Shown here: piece by piece, positions 35,363 through 45,556 of the stretch
How positions within the stretch are numbered: position 1 is the stretch's first letter
Layout of the letters: the number at the start of each line of letters is the position of its first letter
Assembly (NCBI RefSeq): GCF_004745645.1
Contig: NZ_SRMB01000003.1
Coordinates: forward strand, 248,001 to 312,000
Source: Hymenobacter metallicola
Lineage (GTDB): Bacteria; Bacteroidota; Bacteroidia; Cytophagales; Hymenobacteraceae
Length of the DNA: 64,000 nt
Reading direction: 5' to 3'
Position numbers and translations under genes: made by a program
Notes under the pieces: model-generated
Told to the model about the DNA's origin: nothing
Databases searched by the model: none
The model's input: the letters and a program-made list of their open reading frames with translations, nothing else

Positions 35363-35824
35363 TTACTGCGCCGTGAAAGTAGTCGTGAACGTAGCCGTTT
35401 CGTCGGGCTGCACTACCACGTTTCGCAGTACCAGCTTCGAGGAGCTCAGCTCCACAATGTCGGTCTGAGCCGCAGCGCTGTTGCCCAGCTCCGGCGCGTT
35501 GATGTAGATTTTGGTTTGGTCGGCATTGATGTCCCAGGTGCCCATGGCCATTTGCTCACTGTCGAGGCACACGTTTTTGCCTTCGTTTACCTCCAGGGTT
35601 TTGTTGGAGTTGAAGCGCAGGTAGTTGTCTTTCTCGCAGGCCTGCATAGCCGCGTACGTATCTTCCTTGCCAGCCTGGGCCCCGGTGTATTCCACGGTAG
35701 CGGCCGAAACCTGCCAGTTCTTGCCCACTAGCAGGTCTTGCTTGGTTTCAGTTTTGTCTTTTTTGCAGGCACCCAGGGCGCCGGTCAGCAGTAGAGATAA
35801 TGCAATAAGTGAGTGGCGTTGCAT
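35363..35824 (-). CDS. Lipocalin-like lipoprotein (copy 1)
   Basis: The 153-residue protein has a signal ending in LGAC (Cys20) followed by KKDK, then KQDLLVGKNWQVSAATVE, a Cys pair, NYLRFNSNKTLEVNEG, and a beta-rich C-terminal half with GTWDINADQTKIYI and IVELSSSKLVLR. This layout is that of the small lipocalin-like lipoproteins frequent in Bacteroidota. They are thought to be anchored at the membrane and may bind hydrophobic ligands. The protein resembles the one at 37006-37494 across its whole length, and the two flank the YpdA gene. Function is unknown. Confidence 0.82.
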   Translation of the reverse strand: MQRHSLIALSLLLTGALGACKKDKTETKQDLLVGKNWQVSAATVEYTGAQAGKEDTYAAMQACEKDNYLRFNSNKTLEVNEGKNVCLDSEQMAMGTWDINADQTKIYINAPELGNSAAAQTDIVELSSSKLVLRNVVVQPDETATFTTTFTAQ

Positions 35825-35953
35825 GAAACTTAATGAGTTGAAAAAAAGTGTGGTACAAGGTAAGTCGTTTTGGGGCTACCAACCAACTTTGGGCCCTTGC
35901 CGGCTCGTACCTAGTCTAAACACAATGCCCCCACTGGCGGTATAGTAGCCATT

Positions 35954-36955
35954 ATGCGTAACGAAATGATTTCACAGGGGCCAGCTTCCGTTGACGTGGT
36001 GGTAATAGGAGCCGGGCCGGTGGGGCTGGCGTGCGCGCTGGAAGCCCGGCGGCGGGGGCTCAGCGTGTGTGTCGTCGATAAAGGAGCCTTGGTCAATTCC
36101 CTGGTGGGCTACCCCACCAACATGGAATTCTTCTCTACGCCCGAGCTGCTCGAAATCGGGGGGTACCCGTTTCCGACAGCGCACTATAAGCCTCTGCGGG
36201 AAGACGCCCTCGACTACTACCGCCGCGTGGCCGTGGCCGAGCAGCTGACTCTGCGCCTCTACGAACGGGTGCTGCGCCTCGAAGGCCAGCCCGGCGCCTA
36301 CGCAGTCGTGACCGAAAAAGGCCGCTTGGCGACGCGCTACGTCATTATTGCCACCGGCTTCTTCGACGTGCCCAACCGCCTCGACGTGCCCGGCGCCGAC
36401 CTGCCACACGTGAGCTACTACTACAAAGAGCCGTATGCGCACGTAGGACAGTCGGTGGTGGTTATCGGAGCCAAAAACTCGGCGGCCAAAGCGGCACTGC
36501 AACTGGTACGGGCCGGGGCCCAGGTTACGCTGGTGGTACGCGGCAGCGCCGTGTCGGACTCGGTGAAGTACTGGATCCGCCCCGACCTATTGAACCGGAT
36601 TGCCGAAGGCCGGATTCGGGCTTACTACCAGACTACCGTGCACCATATCGGCCCCGACAGCGTCGGCCTGCTCACGCCCGAGGGCCCGGTCGAGCTGCTG
36701 GCCCACTACGTGTACGCCCTCACCGGCTACCGCCCCGACTATAGCCTGCTGGCCAACCTGGGCATCACCTTCCAGGACGATGCCGCCCGCACGCCTACTC
36801 ATAACCCCGACACGTTCGAAACCAATCAGCCCGGCGTATATCTGGCGGGCACCGTTTGCGGCGGACTCAATACCAGCCGCTGGTTTATCGAAAACGGGCG
36901 CCACCACGCGGCCGTCATTGCCGCCCAGCTGGCAGTTCCTGCTACGATTGAATAA
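35954..36955 (+). CDS. ypdA: YpdA-type FAD/NAD(P)-binding thiol-disulfide reductase
   Basis: The 333-residue flavoprotein has two dinucleotide-binding folds. The first is VVVIGAGPVGLACALEA at about residues 14-30 and should bind FAD. The second is VVVIGAKNSAAKAALQL at about 172-188 and should bind NADPH. The stretches NSLVGYPTNMEFFSTPELLEIGG and SYYYKEPYAHVGQ, and the C-terminal GTVCGGLNTSRWFIENGR, fit the YpdA family, which reduces bacillithiol disulfide in Firmicutes and Bacteroidota. The usual CxxC of thioredoxin reductase is absent, as in YpdA. The start at 35954 could also be the Met at 35966. It is flanked by two lipocalin-like genes on the opposite strand. Confidence 0.9.
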   Translation: MRNEMISQGPASVDVVVIGAGPVGLACALEARRRGLSVCVVDKGALVNSLVGYPTNMEFFSTPELLEIGGYPFPTAHYKPLREDALDYYRRVAVAEQLTLRLYERVLRLEGQPGAYAVVTEKGRLATRYVIIATGFFDVPNRLDVPGADLPHVSYYYKEPYAHVGQSVVVIGAKNSAAKAALQLVRAGAQVTLVVRGSAVSDSVKYWIRPDLLNRIAEGRIRAYYQTTVHHIGPDSVGLLTPEGPVELLAHYVYALTGYRPDYSLLANLGITFQDDAARTPTHNPDTFETNQPGVYLAGTVCGGLNTSRWFIENGRHHAAVIAAQLAVPATIE

Positions 36956-36987
36956 AAAAGGCGGCCCTTGCGAAAGGCCGCCTTTTT
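36954..36987. terminator. Bidirectional terminator after ypdA
   Basis: AAAAAAGGCGGCC pairs with GGCCGCCTTTTT around a 9-base loop. It starts at the ypdA stop codon itself and lies 19 bases from the convergent lipoprotein gene at 37006. Confidence 0.9.
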
Positions 36988-37005
36988 GTTGCCGAAGCGG
37001 GGCTG

Positions 37006-37494
37006 CTACTTCTTGCTGTAGGTGTAGGTAAACTTCCGGTTCTGGCCCTGGGCATTCCGTATGCCGCTAATTTTGAGCGTATTATCATTGAGCTCAATGA
37101 TATTGAAGCTACTGTTGCCCAACGTCTGCATGTTGGTTTTCAGCACCGTCTCATTGCTGTCGAACGACCAGGTCCCGGAGTAGCGCTGGGGACTATTGGG
37201 GTTGCAGCGGGAAGCTCCTTCGTCCAAGGCACAGCTGCCGCTGGTTTCGTAGCGCATCAAATCATCGGTGTCGCAGTCTTCCAGGTACGGAAACAGGTCG
37301 GTTACGGTGCTGCCGTCGTCGGCCGTCATGCCGGGCTCCACGGTCTGGGCGGTCAGGATCCAGTCCTTGCCCGACAGCATGTCGGTTTTGGTTTTGGGAG
37401 CAGGGCTATTCTCCTTGTCTTTCTTGCAGGATACTGACACGAGGGAGACAACCGAAAACAGGGCAAGCAAGGGTAAGCGAAATGGCGTTTTCAT
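37006..37494 (-). CDS. Lipocalin-like lipoprotein (copy 2)
   Basis: The ATG at 37494 gives a lipoprotein signal ending VSVSC and followed by KKDK. Further upstream in-frame codons lack such a signal. The 162-residue protein continues KTDMLSGKDWILTAQTVEPG, then a Cys-containing DDLMRYETSGSC, GTWSFDSNETVLK and FNIIELNDNTLKISGIR. This is the same order of elements as in the protein at 35363-35824, so the two are paralogues. It is a predicted membrane-anchored beta-barrel of lipocalin type with unknown ligand. Each copy has its own terminator. Confidence 0.82.
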   Translation of the reverse strand: MKTPFRLPLLALFSVVSLVSVSCKKDKENSPAPKTKTDMLSGKDWILTAQTVEPGMTADDGSTVTDLFPYLEDCDTDDLMRYETSGSCALDEGASRCNPNSPQRYSGTWSFDSNETVLKTNMQTLGNSSFNIIELNDNTLKISGIRNAQGQNRKFTYTYSKK

Positions 37495-37766
37495 AGCGCG
37501 AAAATGGGTTTGGAGGTTGAGAGTAAGCTGTTTCAGCACCGACAAATCATTGTCCGTCAGCGTGAAACAAAGGTAGACCAGCCCCCTGCCGCCCCGCAAA
37601 ATCACCACCTCACATGAATGGGTGGCGAAGACCAAAACGCCCAACCCCTATATATTTTCCAATATTTTTTTGCATCACATTTATATGTAGCCTTTTCGAG
37701 GTGTATTGTCGTCCCAGGCGGCCTACTGCTCTTTCTGTTGTTGCGTTGCAGGCCGCCAGACAACAG
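37495..37766. other. Intergenic region, AT-rich in part
   Basis: Together with the terminator that follows, this makes a 334-base gap between two minus-strand genes. It holds the promoter of the lipocalin-like gene and a run of T and A around 37640-37690. I see no RNA gene or coding sequence. Confidence 0.5.
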
Positions 37767-37799
37767 AAAAGCTCCTTCCCATTGCTGAGAAGGAGCTTT
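37767..37799 (-). terminator. Terminator of the SGNH esterase gene
   Basis: AAAAGCTCCTTC pairs with GAAGGAGCTTTC around a 10-base loop, 30 bases after the stop of the gene at 37829-39169, with a T-tract on the minus strand. Confidence 0.8.
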
Positions 37800-37828
37800 C
37801 AGTAAAGGCAGCTAAGTCAGGGTAGCGG

Positions 37829-39169
37829 TTATGGAAACTCCACCCCCCGGTAGGCCGCAGCGTTCAGCTGAGGTACTTTTGCCTCATATCGTGCGTTGAT
37901 GGCCTTAATCATCTCATTAGCGACAATGGCATAGCCACGGGGCGTAGGATGAACCCCATCTAGGGAGAACAGGTTACCGCTTACAAAAGCAGCCGTGTTC
38001 GTCGTACCATTCGTGATTACCCCAAACCGGGCCACATTAGTAAAGTAAGCGTTGGCGTCGAATACGGCCAGGCCCCGATCCTGAGCAGCTTTTTGAATAA
38101 CTGCGTTCAGGTCGGCGGTGCGAGCAGTTACGTTTGCTACTTCTGTAGCATCCAGCACAAACTGAGAAGGCAGGGGGTTGGCCAGCGTAGCGCTGTAGCC
38201 TACGCCTACCGGCAACGTGGTGGCGCTGCCACCGGTGCCGATAACGCTACGAGCGGGCAGGAGCAGCAAGTCGGAGGCAGTTGCTTCCCGAACAGTGTTG
38301 GTGCCGGTGCGGATGTAGAGACTAGCCGCAGCAGCATTCGGAATCTGTGGGTTGGCTTTGATGCTGGCAATAACTGCCGCCACGGGCACCGTCGTGAACA
38401 AGGGCACGTTCGTCACGTTTGGAATGGTAGCCACCAGTCCTTTAGCGCCACCAGCCGTCAGCACGTCCAGCATCTGACCATACTTGGTGGTAAACTCGGC
38501 CACCGGCGTCAGCGGAGCAGCCGTGCCGCCCGAGCTAGCGTAGCCCAGCACGTCGTTATTGCCGAGCCAGTTGGTGAAGAAAGTCGGTTTAATGGTATTC
38601 ACCCGCTCCTGCACATATTGCAGGTAGGTGGCGGGCGAGTTGCTCAACAAACGCTCAAAGTAGGGGTTGAAGCCCGCCGGATTGTCGAATCCGTAGCCGA
38701 CAGTCGTAATGTCGGCAATGCGGATACCGGGCACGCCCAGGTTCTGGTTGCCAGTGCCGGTATACTTGGCCAGCAGAGGCGTTTTCTTATCAGCGCCCAA
38801 TCCGACGGCCGCGTTGGCGGCTACGTTTCCAATGATAGGATTGCCCGTGTTATCGAAGCCGGTAATGGCGAGGTAGCCGCTGCCGTTGCGTTGGTTCTCA
38901 TTAAACAAAGGCTGCTCAAAATCGCCGCCGCCTACTTCCTTAAACTGCATTGCCAGCAGGTTCGGGTAGGAATTCAGCTGGCCCTCCAGGTACAGGCCGT
39001 TATCCGAGAAACCGGCCGTCAGGGAGTTACCAACGGCGATGTAGCGGGAGAAATCGGCCGTACCGGCGGAGGCTTTAAAATCATCTTCTAAATCGGGCTG
39101 GCACGCGGTGAAGCCCAGCCCCAGCAGTGCCACGAAGGGCACAAACTTGCGAAACAGTGTCGTATTCAT
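37829..39169 (-). CDS. SGNH/GDSL esterase lipoprotein
   Basis: The 446-residue protein has a lipoprotein signal ending FTAC (Cys23). The SGNH hydrolase motifs are present: block I VGNSLTAGF with Ser49 as nucleophile, block III WLGNNDVLGY with the oxyanion Asn, and block V DGVHPTPRGYAI with Asp404 and His407. It should hydrolyse esters or lipids at the outer face of a membrane. It begins 21 bases after the stop of a FadL-type transporter gene on the same strand, so the pair forms an operon in which the esterase could release fatty acids that the porin imports. This pairing recurs in Bacteroidota. The substrate is inferred. Confidence 0.92.
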   Translation of the reverse strand: MNTTLFRKFVPFVALLGLGFTACQPDLEDDFKASAGTADFSRYIAVGNSLTAGFSDNGLYLEGQLNSYPNLLAMQFKEVGGGDFEQPLFNENQRNGSGYLAITGFDNTGNPIIGNVAANAAVGLGADKKTPLLAKYTGTGNQNLGVPGIRIADITTVGYGFDNPAGFNPYFERLLSNSPATYLQYVQERVNTIKPTFFTNWLGNNDVLGYASSGGTAAPLTPVAEFTTKYGQMLDVLTAGGAKGLVATIPNVTNVPLFTTVPVAAVIASIKANPQIPNAAAASLYIRTGTNTVREATASDLLLLPARSVIGTGGSATTLPVGVGYSATLANPLPSQFVLDATEVANVTARTADLNAVIQKAAQDRGLAVFDANAYFTNVARFGVITNGTTNTAAFVSGNLFSLDGVHPTPRGYAIVANEMIKAINARYEAKVPQLNAAAYRGVEFP

Positions 39170-39190
39170 GAGTCGAGAGGCGAAGGAGGA

Positions 39191-40441
39191 TTAGAAGGTG
39201 TAATTCAGGCCCAGGCCCGGAATCACGATGTTGGTCTTGTAGGTACCAGCCACGCGGTCTGTGGTCTGGTTGTTCTGCAGTTGCTCGAAGGTCTGGGTAC
39301 GCTGCTTGATGCGCACAAACTGGGTCGAAAGATCAACGCTAAAATGCTCGCCGAAGCCGTAAGAAACGCCCAAGGTGCCGCTGAGGCGGTCAGCATCCGG
39401 CGTTTCGGGGGTCACGTAGCCGTCCTTTACCGGCGAGTCGTCGTAGGCCCCCCCAATGCGGGCGGTAAAGGCATCCGTCACTTTGTATTGCCCACCCACG
39501 CGGAAAGTAAAGGCGTCTTCGTAGTAGCGTTTCGAGCTGGAGGTCGTCGAGCCGTTGATGGGCTGGTCGAAGTTGAAGTCCAGGGTACGGTAGGCGCTCC
39601 AGTTGACAAAATTAACGTCCAGGCCCACCGTCAGCTTGTCGTTGGGCATGATGCCCACACCAAAGCTCGTAGTGGCGGGCAAAGGCAGCGTGGCACCAAA
39701 CTTAGTGGCTTGGAAACGCGAGGCAAACGTGGGCGAAATATTGGAGAAGGTCACGTCGCCATCTTCCACCTGAGCGTCGATTTTGGAACGGTAGCTGATA
39801 CCAACCGACAGCTTATCCGAGGGCTTGAAGAAGATACCGGCGTTGTAGCCCAACTTGGTTTCGGCCTTGCCGTCCAGCTCGATGTGGCCGTAGGAATCGG
39901 GCAAAGGAATGTCGCGCTGCAGGTTTACGGCGCCATAGGCCAGCACTACCAAGCCCGCACCCACGCTGATTTTGTCGGTAAGCGCGTAGCTGAAAGTGGG
40001 CTGTACGAAGATGGATTTCAGGTCGATATCCGTCAGGGAAGTGCGACCCTCCCAGCCTTCGGCGTACTGCAGTTTGCTGCCAAAAGGCGTGTACACGGCA
40101 ATACCCGCGCGGAATTTGCCTTCCGCTGGCCCAAAGCCGGCAAACAGGCTGAAGGGCGTTACAACCGAATTGCGCAACTCGCGCTGGGTGTTGCCGCCCT
40201 CCGCAATAAACGCGTTGCGGGCAAAGGTGACGTTGCCACCAAGCTGCACGCCCCGCTCCCGGACCATGGCCAAGGCGCCGGGGTTGTAGAACATGGCCGC
40301 CTGGTCCAGGGAAAGACCTACACCTACGCCGCCCATGCCGTTGTTCTTTATCCCGGCCAGCGTCACTTGATAGCCACCTGCCGAGGCTGCCGTACCCGAG
40401 AGTAGCGCACCACCCGCGAGGAGTAGAGTTTTTAGATTCAT
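39191..40441 (-). CDS. OmpP1/FadL/TodX family outer-membrane transporter
   Basis: The 416-residue protein has a signal peptide (about 1-21) followed by GGYQVTLAGIKNNGMGGVGVGL and DQAAMFYNPGALAMV, the conserved hatch region of FadL. The rest shows alternating beta-strand patterns and ends in an aromatic residue (GLGLNYTF), as outer-membrane barrels do. FadL-type channels take up long-chain fatty acids or other hydrophobic compounds. The gene is directly upstream of an SGNH esterase lipoprotein gene (21 bases), so the two likely work together in lipid uptake. It is full length. Confidence 0.93.
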   Translation of the reverse strand: MNLKTLLLAGGALLSGTAASAGGYQVTLAGIKNNGMGGVGVGLSLDQAAMFYNPGALAMVRERGVQLGGNVTFARNAFIAEGGNTQRELRNSVVTPFSLFAGFGPAEGKFRAGIAVYTPFGSKLQYAEGWEGRTSLTDIDLKSIFVQPTFSYALTDKISVGAGLVVLAYGAVNLQRDIPLPDSYGHIELDGKAETKLGYNAGIFFKPSDKLSVGISYRSKIDAQVEDGDVTFSNISPTFASRFQATKFGATLPLPATTSFGVGIMPNDKLTVGLDVNFVNWSAYRTLDFNFDQPINGSTTSSSKRYYEDAFTFRVGGQYKVTDAFTARIGGAYDDSPVKDGYVTPETPDADRLSGTLGVSYGFGEHFSVDLSTQFVRIKQRTQTFEQLQNNQTTDRVAGTYKTNIVIPGLGLNYTF

Positions 40442-40572
40442 AATGAAGGAGAAAGGGTGAGAATGAGGGGTTGTGGAGCTAAATGTAGCGAGAAAAAAGA
40501 ATTAACTAGTAGGCGTGCCGACTATTTCTACCGCCGGTGAATTGCCAGTTGAACGCCCCAAAAATGCAGTTA

Positions 40573-41385
40573 TTATTCTTCGTTCACTACTTGCCGGGTC
40601 TTCAGATTTAAGCGCTGCCCACTTACGAGTAGATGCACCCGAAAATCCTGAGCGGCTACCGGCTCCCCGCGGCCGATCCGGCCCAGGTTGTTGCCGTGCA
40701 TATGCTTCCCATCAACGGCCATCACGACGCCGTCGCCGAACACCTCGGCTTCCTGCCCGCGCCGGATGATAATCCCGGTTTCTTCTGCCAGGCCCAAACC
40801 CAGGCACATCGAGTGGGTGAGCATGGCGTGGGCCAGGCGCCCGAAACGACCCCGCTCCACGAAGTGCTGATCGATGAGCAGGTTACTAATCAGGCCCAGG
40901 CCGTGGTCGGTGCGGATACCGCCCTTGCGCAGGGCCCGCCAGCCATAGCCGGCCACGAGCATGTGTTCGGGCATGACCGAGGCGCCGGCGCTGGTGCCGG
41001 CAATAACGAAATCGGCCTGGGTATGGTAGCGGTGGGCCAGCTCGCGCAAAAACTCGGTGCCACGCAAAAACTCGGTAATCAGTTCCTGGTCGCCGCCGGT
41101 AAAAAAGACGAGCCGGGCTTCTTTGAGGCGGCGGAGCGAAGCGGGCTTGTCGGCGGAGTGGCGCTCGTCAATTTTGATGTGGCTCACATTGGTATTGCCC
41201 AGCTCACGCAGGGCCTTCACGTAATTGTTGGCCGTAGCGGTGGCGTCGCTGGCGGCCATGGCCAGTATCACAATGGGGGCGTCCGGGTCGGCCAGTAAGT
41301 CGGTGAGCAGGGCCAGCAGGGCATCGTCATCGCCGCCGCCGAGGGCAACGAGGGTTCCGAGCGGTGACGCAGACGACTGGGGCAT
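40573..41385 (-). CDS. Cyanophycinase-like peptidase (S51 family)
   Basis: The ATG at 41385 gives a start MPQSSASPLGTLVALGGGDD that fits the family better than the ATG-like codon at 41403. The 270-residue protein has the nucleophile motif AGTSAGASVM with Ser132, and TGGDQ at about 97-101, as in cyanophycinases and dipeptidase E. The stretch DHGLGLISNLLIDQHFVERGRFGRL is typical of cyanophycinase. It is cytoplasmic, with no signal peptide. No cyanophycin synthetase gene is visible in the window, so it may act on isoaspartyl peptides or imported polymer. Family call is good; substrate is uncertain. Confidence 0.88.
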   Translation of the reverse strand: MPQSSASPLGTLVALGGGDDDALLALLTDLLADPDAPIVILAMAASDATATANNYVKALRELGNTNVSHIKIDERHSADKPASLRRLKEARLVFFTGGDQELITEFLRGTEFLRELAHRYHTQADFVIAGTSAGASVMPEHMLVAGYGWRALRKGGIRTDHGLGLISNLLIDQHFVERGRFGRLAHAMLTHSMCLGLGLAEETGIIIRRGQEAEVFGDGVVMAVDGKHMHGNNLGRIGRGEPVAAQDFRVHLLVSGQRLNLKTRQVVNEE

Positions 41386-41820
41386 AGCAATAGGGGTAAG
41401 CAACGGTCAAATGTACACGGGATATTAACTTCCCAACGGCCCACACGGGTCTGGGTTGCCACAGTTGAGCTGAGCGGCTGCGCCCGCGAGGCCACAAAAA
41501 AACCAACTGCCTGCGCGATACCCCCCTTCGGCCCAGCCGCTTTCATCCCGTTTGGGAAGCCAGGCTTGTCCCGGTCTACGGGCTGTAAATAAAGCGCAGA
41601 ACGGGCGGTACCGGATATTTAAGTACTCGGCCGGGCACCAGGGCAGAGCGCGGATTAATCCAAGAATTGTTGCCGAGCCGGGGAATTGCCGGCCGAGGTT
41701 TGGCGTTGCGCAAAATGATAGAAACCGGCGCGGCCGGGCCATTTTTTTGGCCTACTTTTGCGCGCCGAATTACTCACTCAACCTGCTGCCTAGCGAAGCA
41801 CCTCCCTCCTGACTTTTTCC
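41386..41820. other. Long intergenic region upstream of mgtE
   Basis: This 435-base divergent gap must hold the promoters for the peptidase and mgtE. The only clear signal is TACTTTTG at 41753-41760 (see separate entry). I tested by eye for the paired stems of a magnesium riboswitch and could not recognise one. A 105-codon minus frame at 41425-41742 has no family features. Confidence 0.5.
41753..41760 (+). promoter_or_regulatory. -7 box upstream of mgtE
   Basis: TACTTTTG is an exact match to the Bacteroidota -7 consensus TAnnTTTG, 60 bases before the mgtE ATG. The -33 element is not obvious. Confidence 0.55.
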
Positions 41821-43206
<1,386 letters not shown>

Positions 43207-43231
43207 ATCGAGAGTACTTCAGCTAACTCAA

Positions 43232-43263
43232 CAAGAAAGGCGCAAATACTTGCGCCTTTCTTG
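43232..43263 (+). terminator. mgtE terminator
   Basis: A perfect 13-base stem (CAAGAAAGGCGCA and complement) with a 6-base loop, 25 bases after the mgtE stop. The right arm ends in TTTCTTG. Confidence 0.9.
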
Positions 43264-43337
43264 CGTATGTACTGTACCGTTCAACCCGTAGCCGGCCCCA
43301 GTGGCGGCTCAGGCCTAGCCGCTTTCCTGTATCTGTT

Positions 43338-44258
43338 ATGACCGAAGACCTTCTGACCAAGCAGGAATGCCATTTCGCCTGGCTGGATATCACCAACCCC
43401 TCGGCGGCCGAGCTGCAGGCGGTAGCCGAGCAGTACGACCTGCCCGATTCGCTGGTGCGCGACTGCCTGGAACCTACGCACCTGCCCAAGTTTGAAACCA
43501 CCAACGGGCTGAACTTCGTGATTCTGCGGGTCTTCGTGAATCCGGATAACCAGGAGGCCGATACGATTCAGGAGCTGAGCACCAAGATTGCCATTTTCTA
43601 CGCCGCCGACTACCTCATCACGGTGCACCGCCGGGCCCACCCGGTGCTGAGTCAGCTGAAAACGGTGGCCCAGTCGCCGGGGCAGGAGTGCATTTCGCCG
43701 CCCGAGGTGGCCGTGCATCTGGTGCGTTACGCCCTCAACAGCTTTGTGCAGCCCGCCCTGCTGCTGACCAAGGAGCTGGACGACTACGAGGCGGAAATCT
43801 TTCTGAAGCAAGAAGTACCCAACGCCCTGCAAGGCCTGTATTTTCTCAAGCGCAAGGCCTCGGCCGCCAAACAGCTGCTGCTGCTCACCCGCGACATTAT
43901 GACCACGCTACGCCGGCAGACGCTTACTTCCTCCACCACCGACTCGACGCTGCTGCAGGACACCCAGGACTTGCAGGTGAAGGTAGAAACCCTCTACCAG
44001 CAGCTCGACGGGGCGGCCACCAACCTGATGAATCTTTACCTGTCGTTGTCGTCGCAGCGCACCAACGAGGCCATGCGCGTACTGACCGTGTTTTCCGCCT
44101 TTTTCCTGCCGCTTACCTTTATTGCGGGTATCTACGGCATGAACTTCCAGTACATGCCCGAGCTGACCTGGAAGTTTGGCTACCCCGTAGCCATGGTGGC
44201 CATGCTCGTTATTTCGGTGGGCATCTATTGGTGGTTTCGGCGCAAGGGCTGGATTTGA
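43338..44258 (+). CDS. corA: CorA-type magnesium/cobalt transporter
   Basis: The 306-residue protein has a cytoplasmic alpha/beta domain (HFAWLDITNPSAAELQAV, LVRDCLEPTHLPKFE) and a long helix, then two C-terminal membrane helices. The selectivity motif YGMNF is present with Gly267, Met268 and Asn269 after the first helix (TVFSAFFLPLTFIAGI). This is the CorA signature. It should form a pentameric Mg2+ channel. The short C-terminus after helix two is basic (RRKGWI), also typical. It lies just downstream of mgtE but behind a terminator, so the two can be regulated separately. Confidence 0.96.
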   Translation: MTEDLLTKQECHFAWLDITNPSAAELQAVAEQYDLPDSLVRDCLEPTHLPKFETTNGLNFVILRVFVNPDNQEADTIQELSTKIAIFYAADYLITVHRRAHPVLSQLKTVAQSPGQECISPPEVAVHLVRYALNSFVQPALLLTKELDDYEAEIFLKQEVPNALQGLYFLKRKASAAKQLLLLTRDIMTTLRRQTLTSSTTDSTLLQDTQDLQVKVETLYQQLDGAATNLMNLYLSLSSQRTNEAMRVLTVFSAFFLPLTFIAGIYGMNFQYMPELTWKFGYPVAMVAMLVISVGIYWWFRRKGWI

Positions 44259-44326
44259 CCGACTGCGAAAGAGCTTCTTCGCCCGGTGCCCCACATATTT
44301 GCGCTTTCCTCCCCTAACCGCCCGGT

Positions 44327-45064
44327 ATGCCCCTGCTTTACCCGTTGCGAAACGCCCTTAGATACGTGCTGTACCGTGGCCCACTGCTAGGTTTGGGCAG
44401 CTTGCTAACCGGGTGCGCGGCCGTGGGGCATATGCCCACTCTGGAGCCCGGCGACTATCAGCTTGTGCGCACCAACGACCCGGCCCTGACAACGGCCGTG
44501 GGGCAGGACCGGGCTTTCTACGTGGAACAGGCCCAGGATTCGCTGCATTTCTACGGGCAGTCGAAAACCGATACACCGCCCCACCGCCTGAGTTATGCCG
44601 TTCGGCGCGGCCGGTACGTGGTGCTGGTGCAGCGCAAGTTCGACCTCGACGTGTTTACGATTCCCTTCAAGGCCCGCCCGCCGCAGGGCGACGTGCCGGT
44701 GCAGCTGAACACCAATTTCAACGCGGCGCTCTACTTTGGCCGCCGCCTCGATTTCTACCACGTCAACAGCCACCAGCTGCTCAGCAACCGGCAAACCCCG
44801 CAGGTGCGCACCGTGGGGCTGGGCTACGGCCTGTTTACCGGGCTGGGCTCCACGGCCATTACGGCCGATGTCACCGGCCAGCAAAACAGGGCCGAGTACG
44901 AAGGCTTTGTAGTGCACGCCGGCGCTGCTACCATTTACGACGCGCGCATCTTCAACCTAGGCCTGGCCGTGGGTTTCGACCAGTTGCTGGGCCCCGACGG
45001 CCGCCACTGGCTGTACCAGCGCAAGCCCTGGTTTGGGGTGCTCTTTGGCCTGGATATCAACTAG
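44327..45064 (+). CDS. Hypothetical lipoprotein, 245 residues
   Basis: An N-terminal signal ends LLTGC (Cys30), so a lipoprotein is likely, although the signal is long. The remaining sequence is beta-rich with GRRLDFYHVNSHQLL, and the C-terminal part (NLGLAVGFDQLLGPDGRHW, KPWFGVLFGLDIN) looks like barrel strands of an outer-membrane protein. I recognise no family. It is transcribed after corA with a 68-base gap, possibly on the same transcript. Confidence 0.7.
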   Translation: MPLLYPLRNALRYVLYRGPLLGLGSLLTGCAAVGHMPTLEPGDYQLVRTNDPALTTAVGQDRAFYVEQAQDSLHFYGQSKTDTPPHRLSYAVRRGRYVVLVQRKFDLDVFTIPFKARPPQGDVPVQLNTNFNAALYFGRRLDFYHVNSHQLLSNRQTPQVRTVGLGYGLFTGLGSTAITADVTGQQNRAEYEGFVVHAGAATIYDARIFNLGLAVGFDQLLGPDGRHWLYQRKPWFGVLFGLDIN

Positions 45065-45101
45065 ATGATTTGTTCTGCGGGCTGGCTACGCTTGGTGGGC
45101 C

Positions 45102-45533
45102 TTATGCCGGCGGATGCTGCTTCTGCCAGCGGCGGCGCCCCGCCCAGGCAGGTACCAGAGCGACAACTAGTAGCGGCAGCCACAACCGGATATGATATTC
45201 CATCACCAAAGCATAGGTATACAACCACGTATGCTTTGTTGCTACTAGATAGGCAACTACCAGGGCCATAGCCGTGTAGGCGCTGAATACCCACCAGCGC
45301 AGAGCCACCCGATTAGAAGCCGAACGAAGGAAAGGTATTTCGAGCAGGACGTGGTAGAGTAGAAACGGCACGCTCAGCCAGAAAGCACCTATTCCAACCA
45401 TTACCAGAACCCACAGCAGCCCTACCAGCAGCCACGCCACCGCAATACCGAACCCCGGGCCCATAAACAGGCACCCAACCACTAGCAAAGCCAGCAGCAG
45501 AAACCCACCCGTAACCCTGGTTTGCAGCCCCAT
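45102..45533 (-). CDS. Hypothetical multi-helix membrane protein
   Basis: The 143-residue protein has about four hydrophobic segments (VTGGFLLLALLVVGCLFM, IAVAWLLVGLLWVLVMVGIGAF, AYTAMALVVAYLVA, LWLPLLVVALVPAWA) and a basic C-terminus. I know no family match. It ends 38 bases from the convergent lipoprotein gene and begins 23 bases after the arfB stop, on the same strand, so it may be co-transcribed with arfB. Confidence 0.7.
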   Translation of the reverse strand: MGLQTRVTGGFLLLALLVVGCLFMGPGFGIAVAWLLVGLLWVLVMVGIGAFWLSVPFLLYHVLLEIPFLRSASNRVALRWWVFSAYTAMALVVAYLVATKHTWLYTYALVMEYHIRLWLPLLVVALVPAWAGRRRWQKQHPPA

Positions 45534-45556
45534 CTGGTGTGTCGGTCCGGAGCGGA

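Noticed and set aside
41386..41820. Magnesium riboswitch upstream of mgtE
   Set aside because: I could not recognise the conserved paired elements by eye; a covariance-model search would decide.
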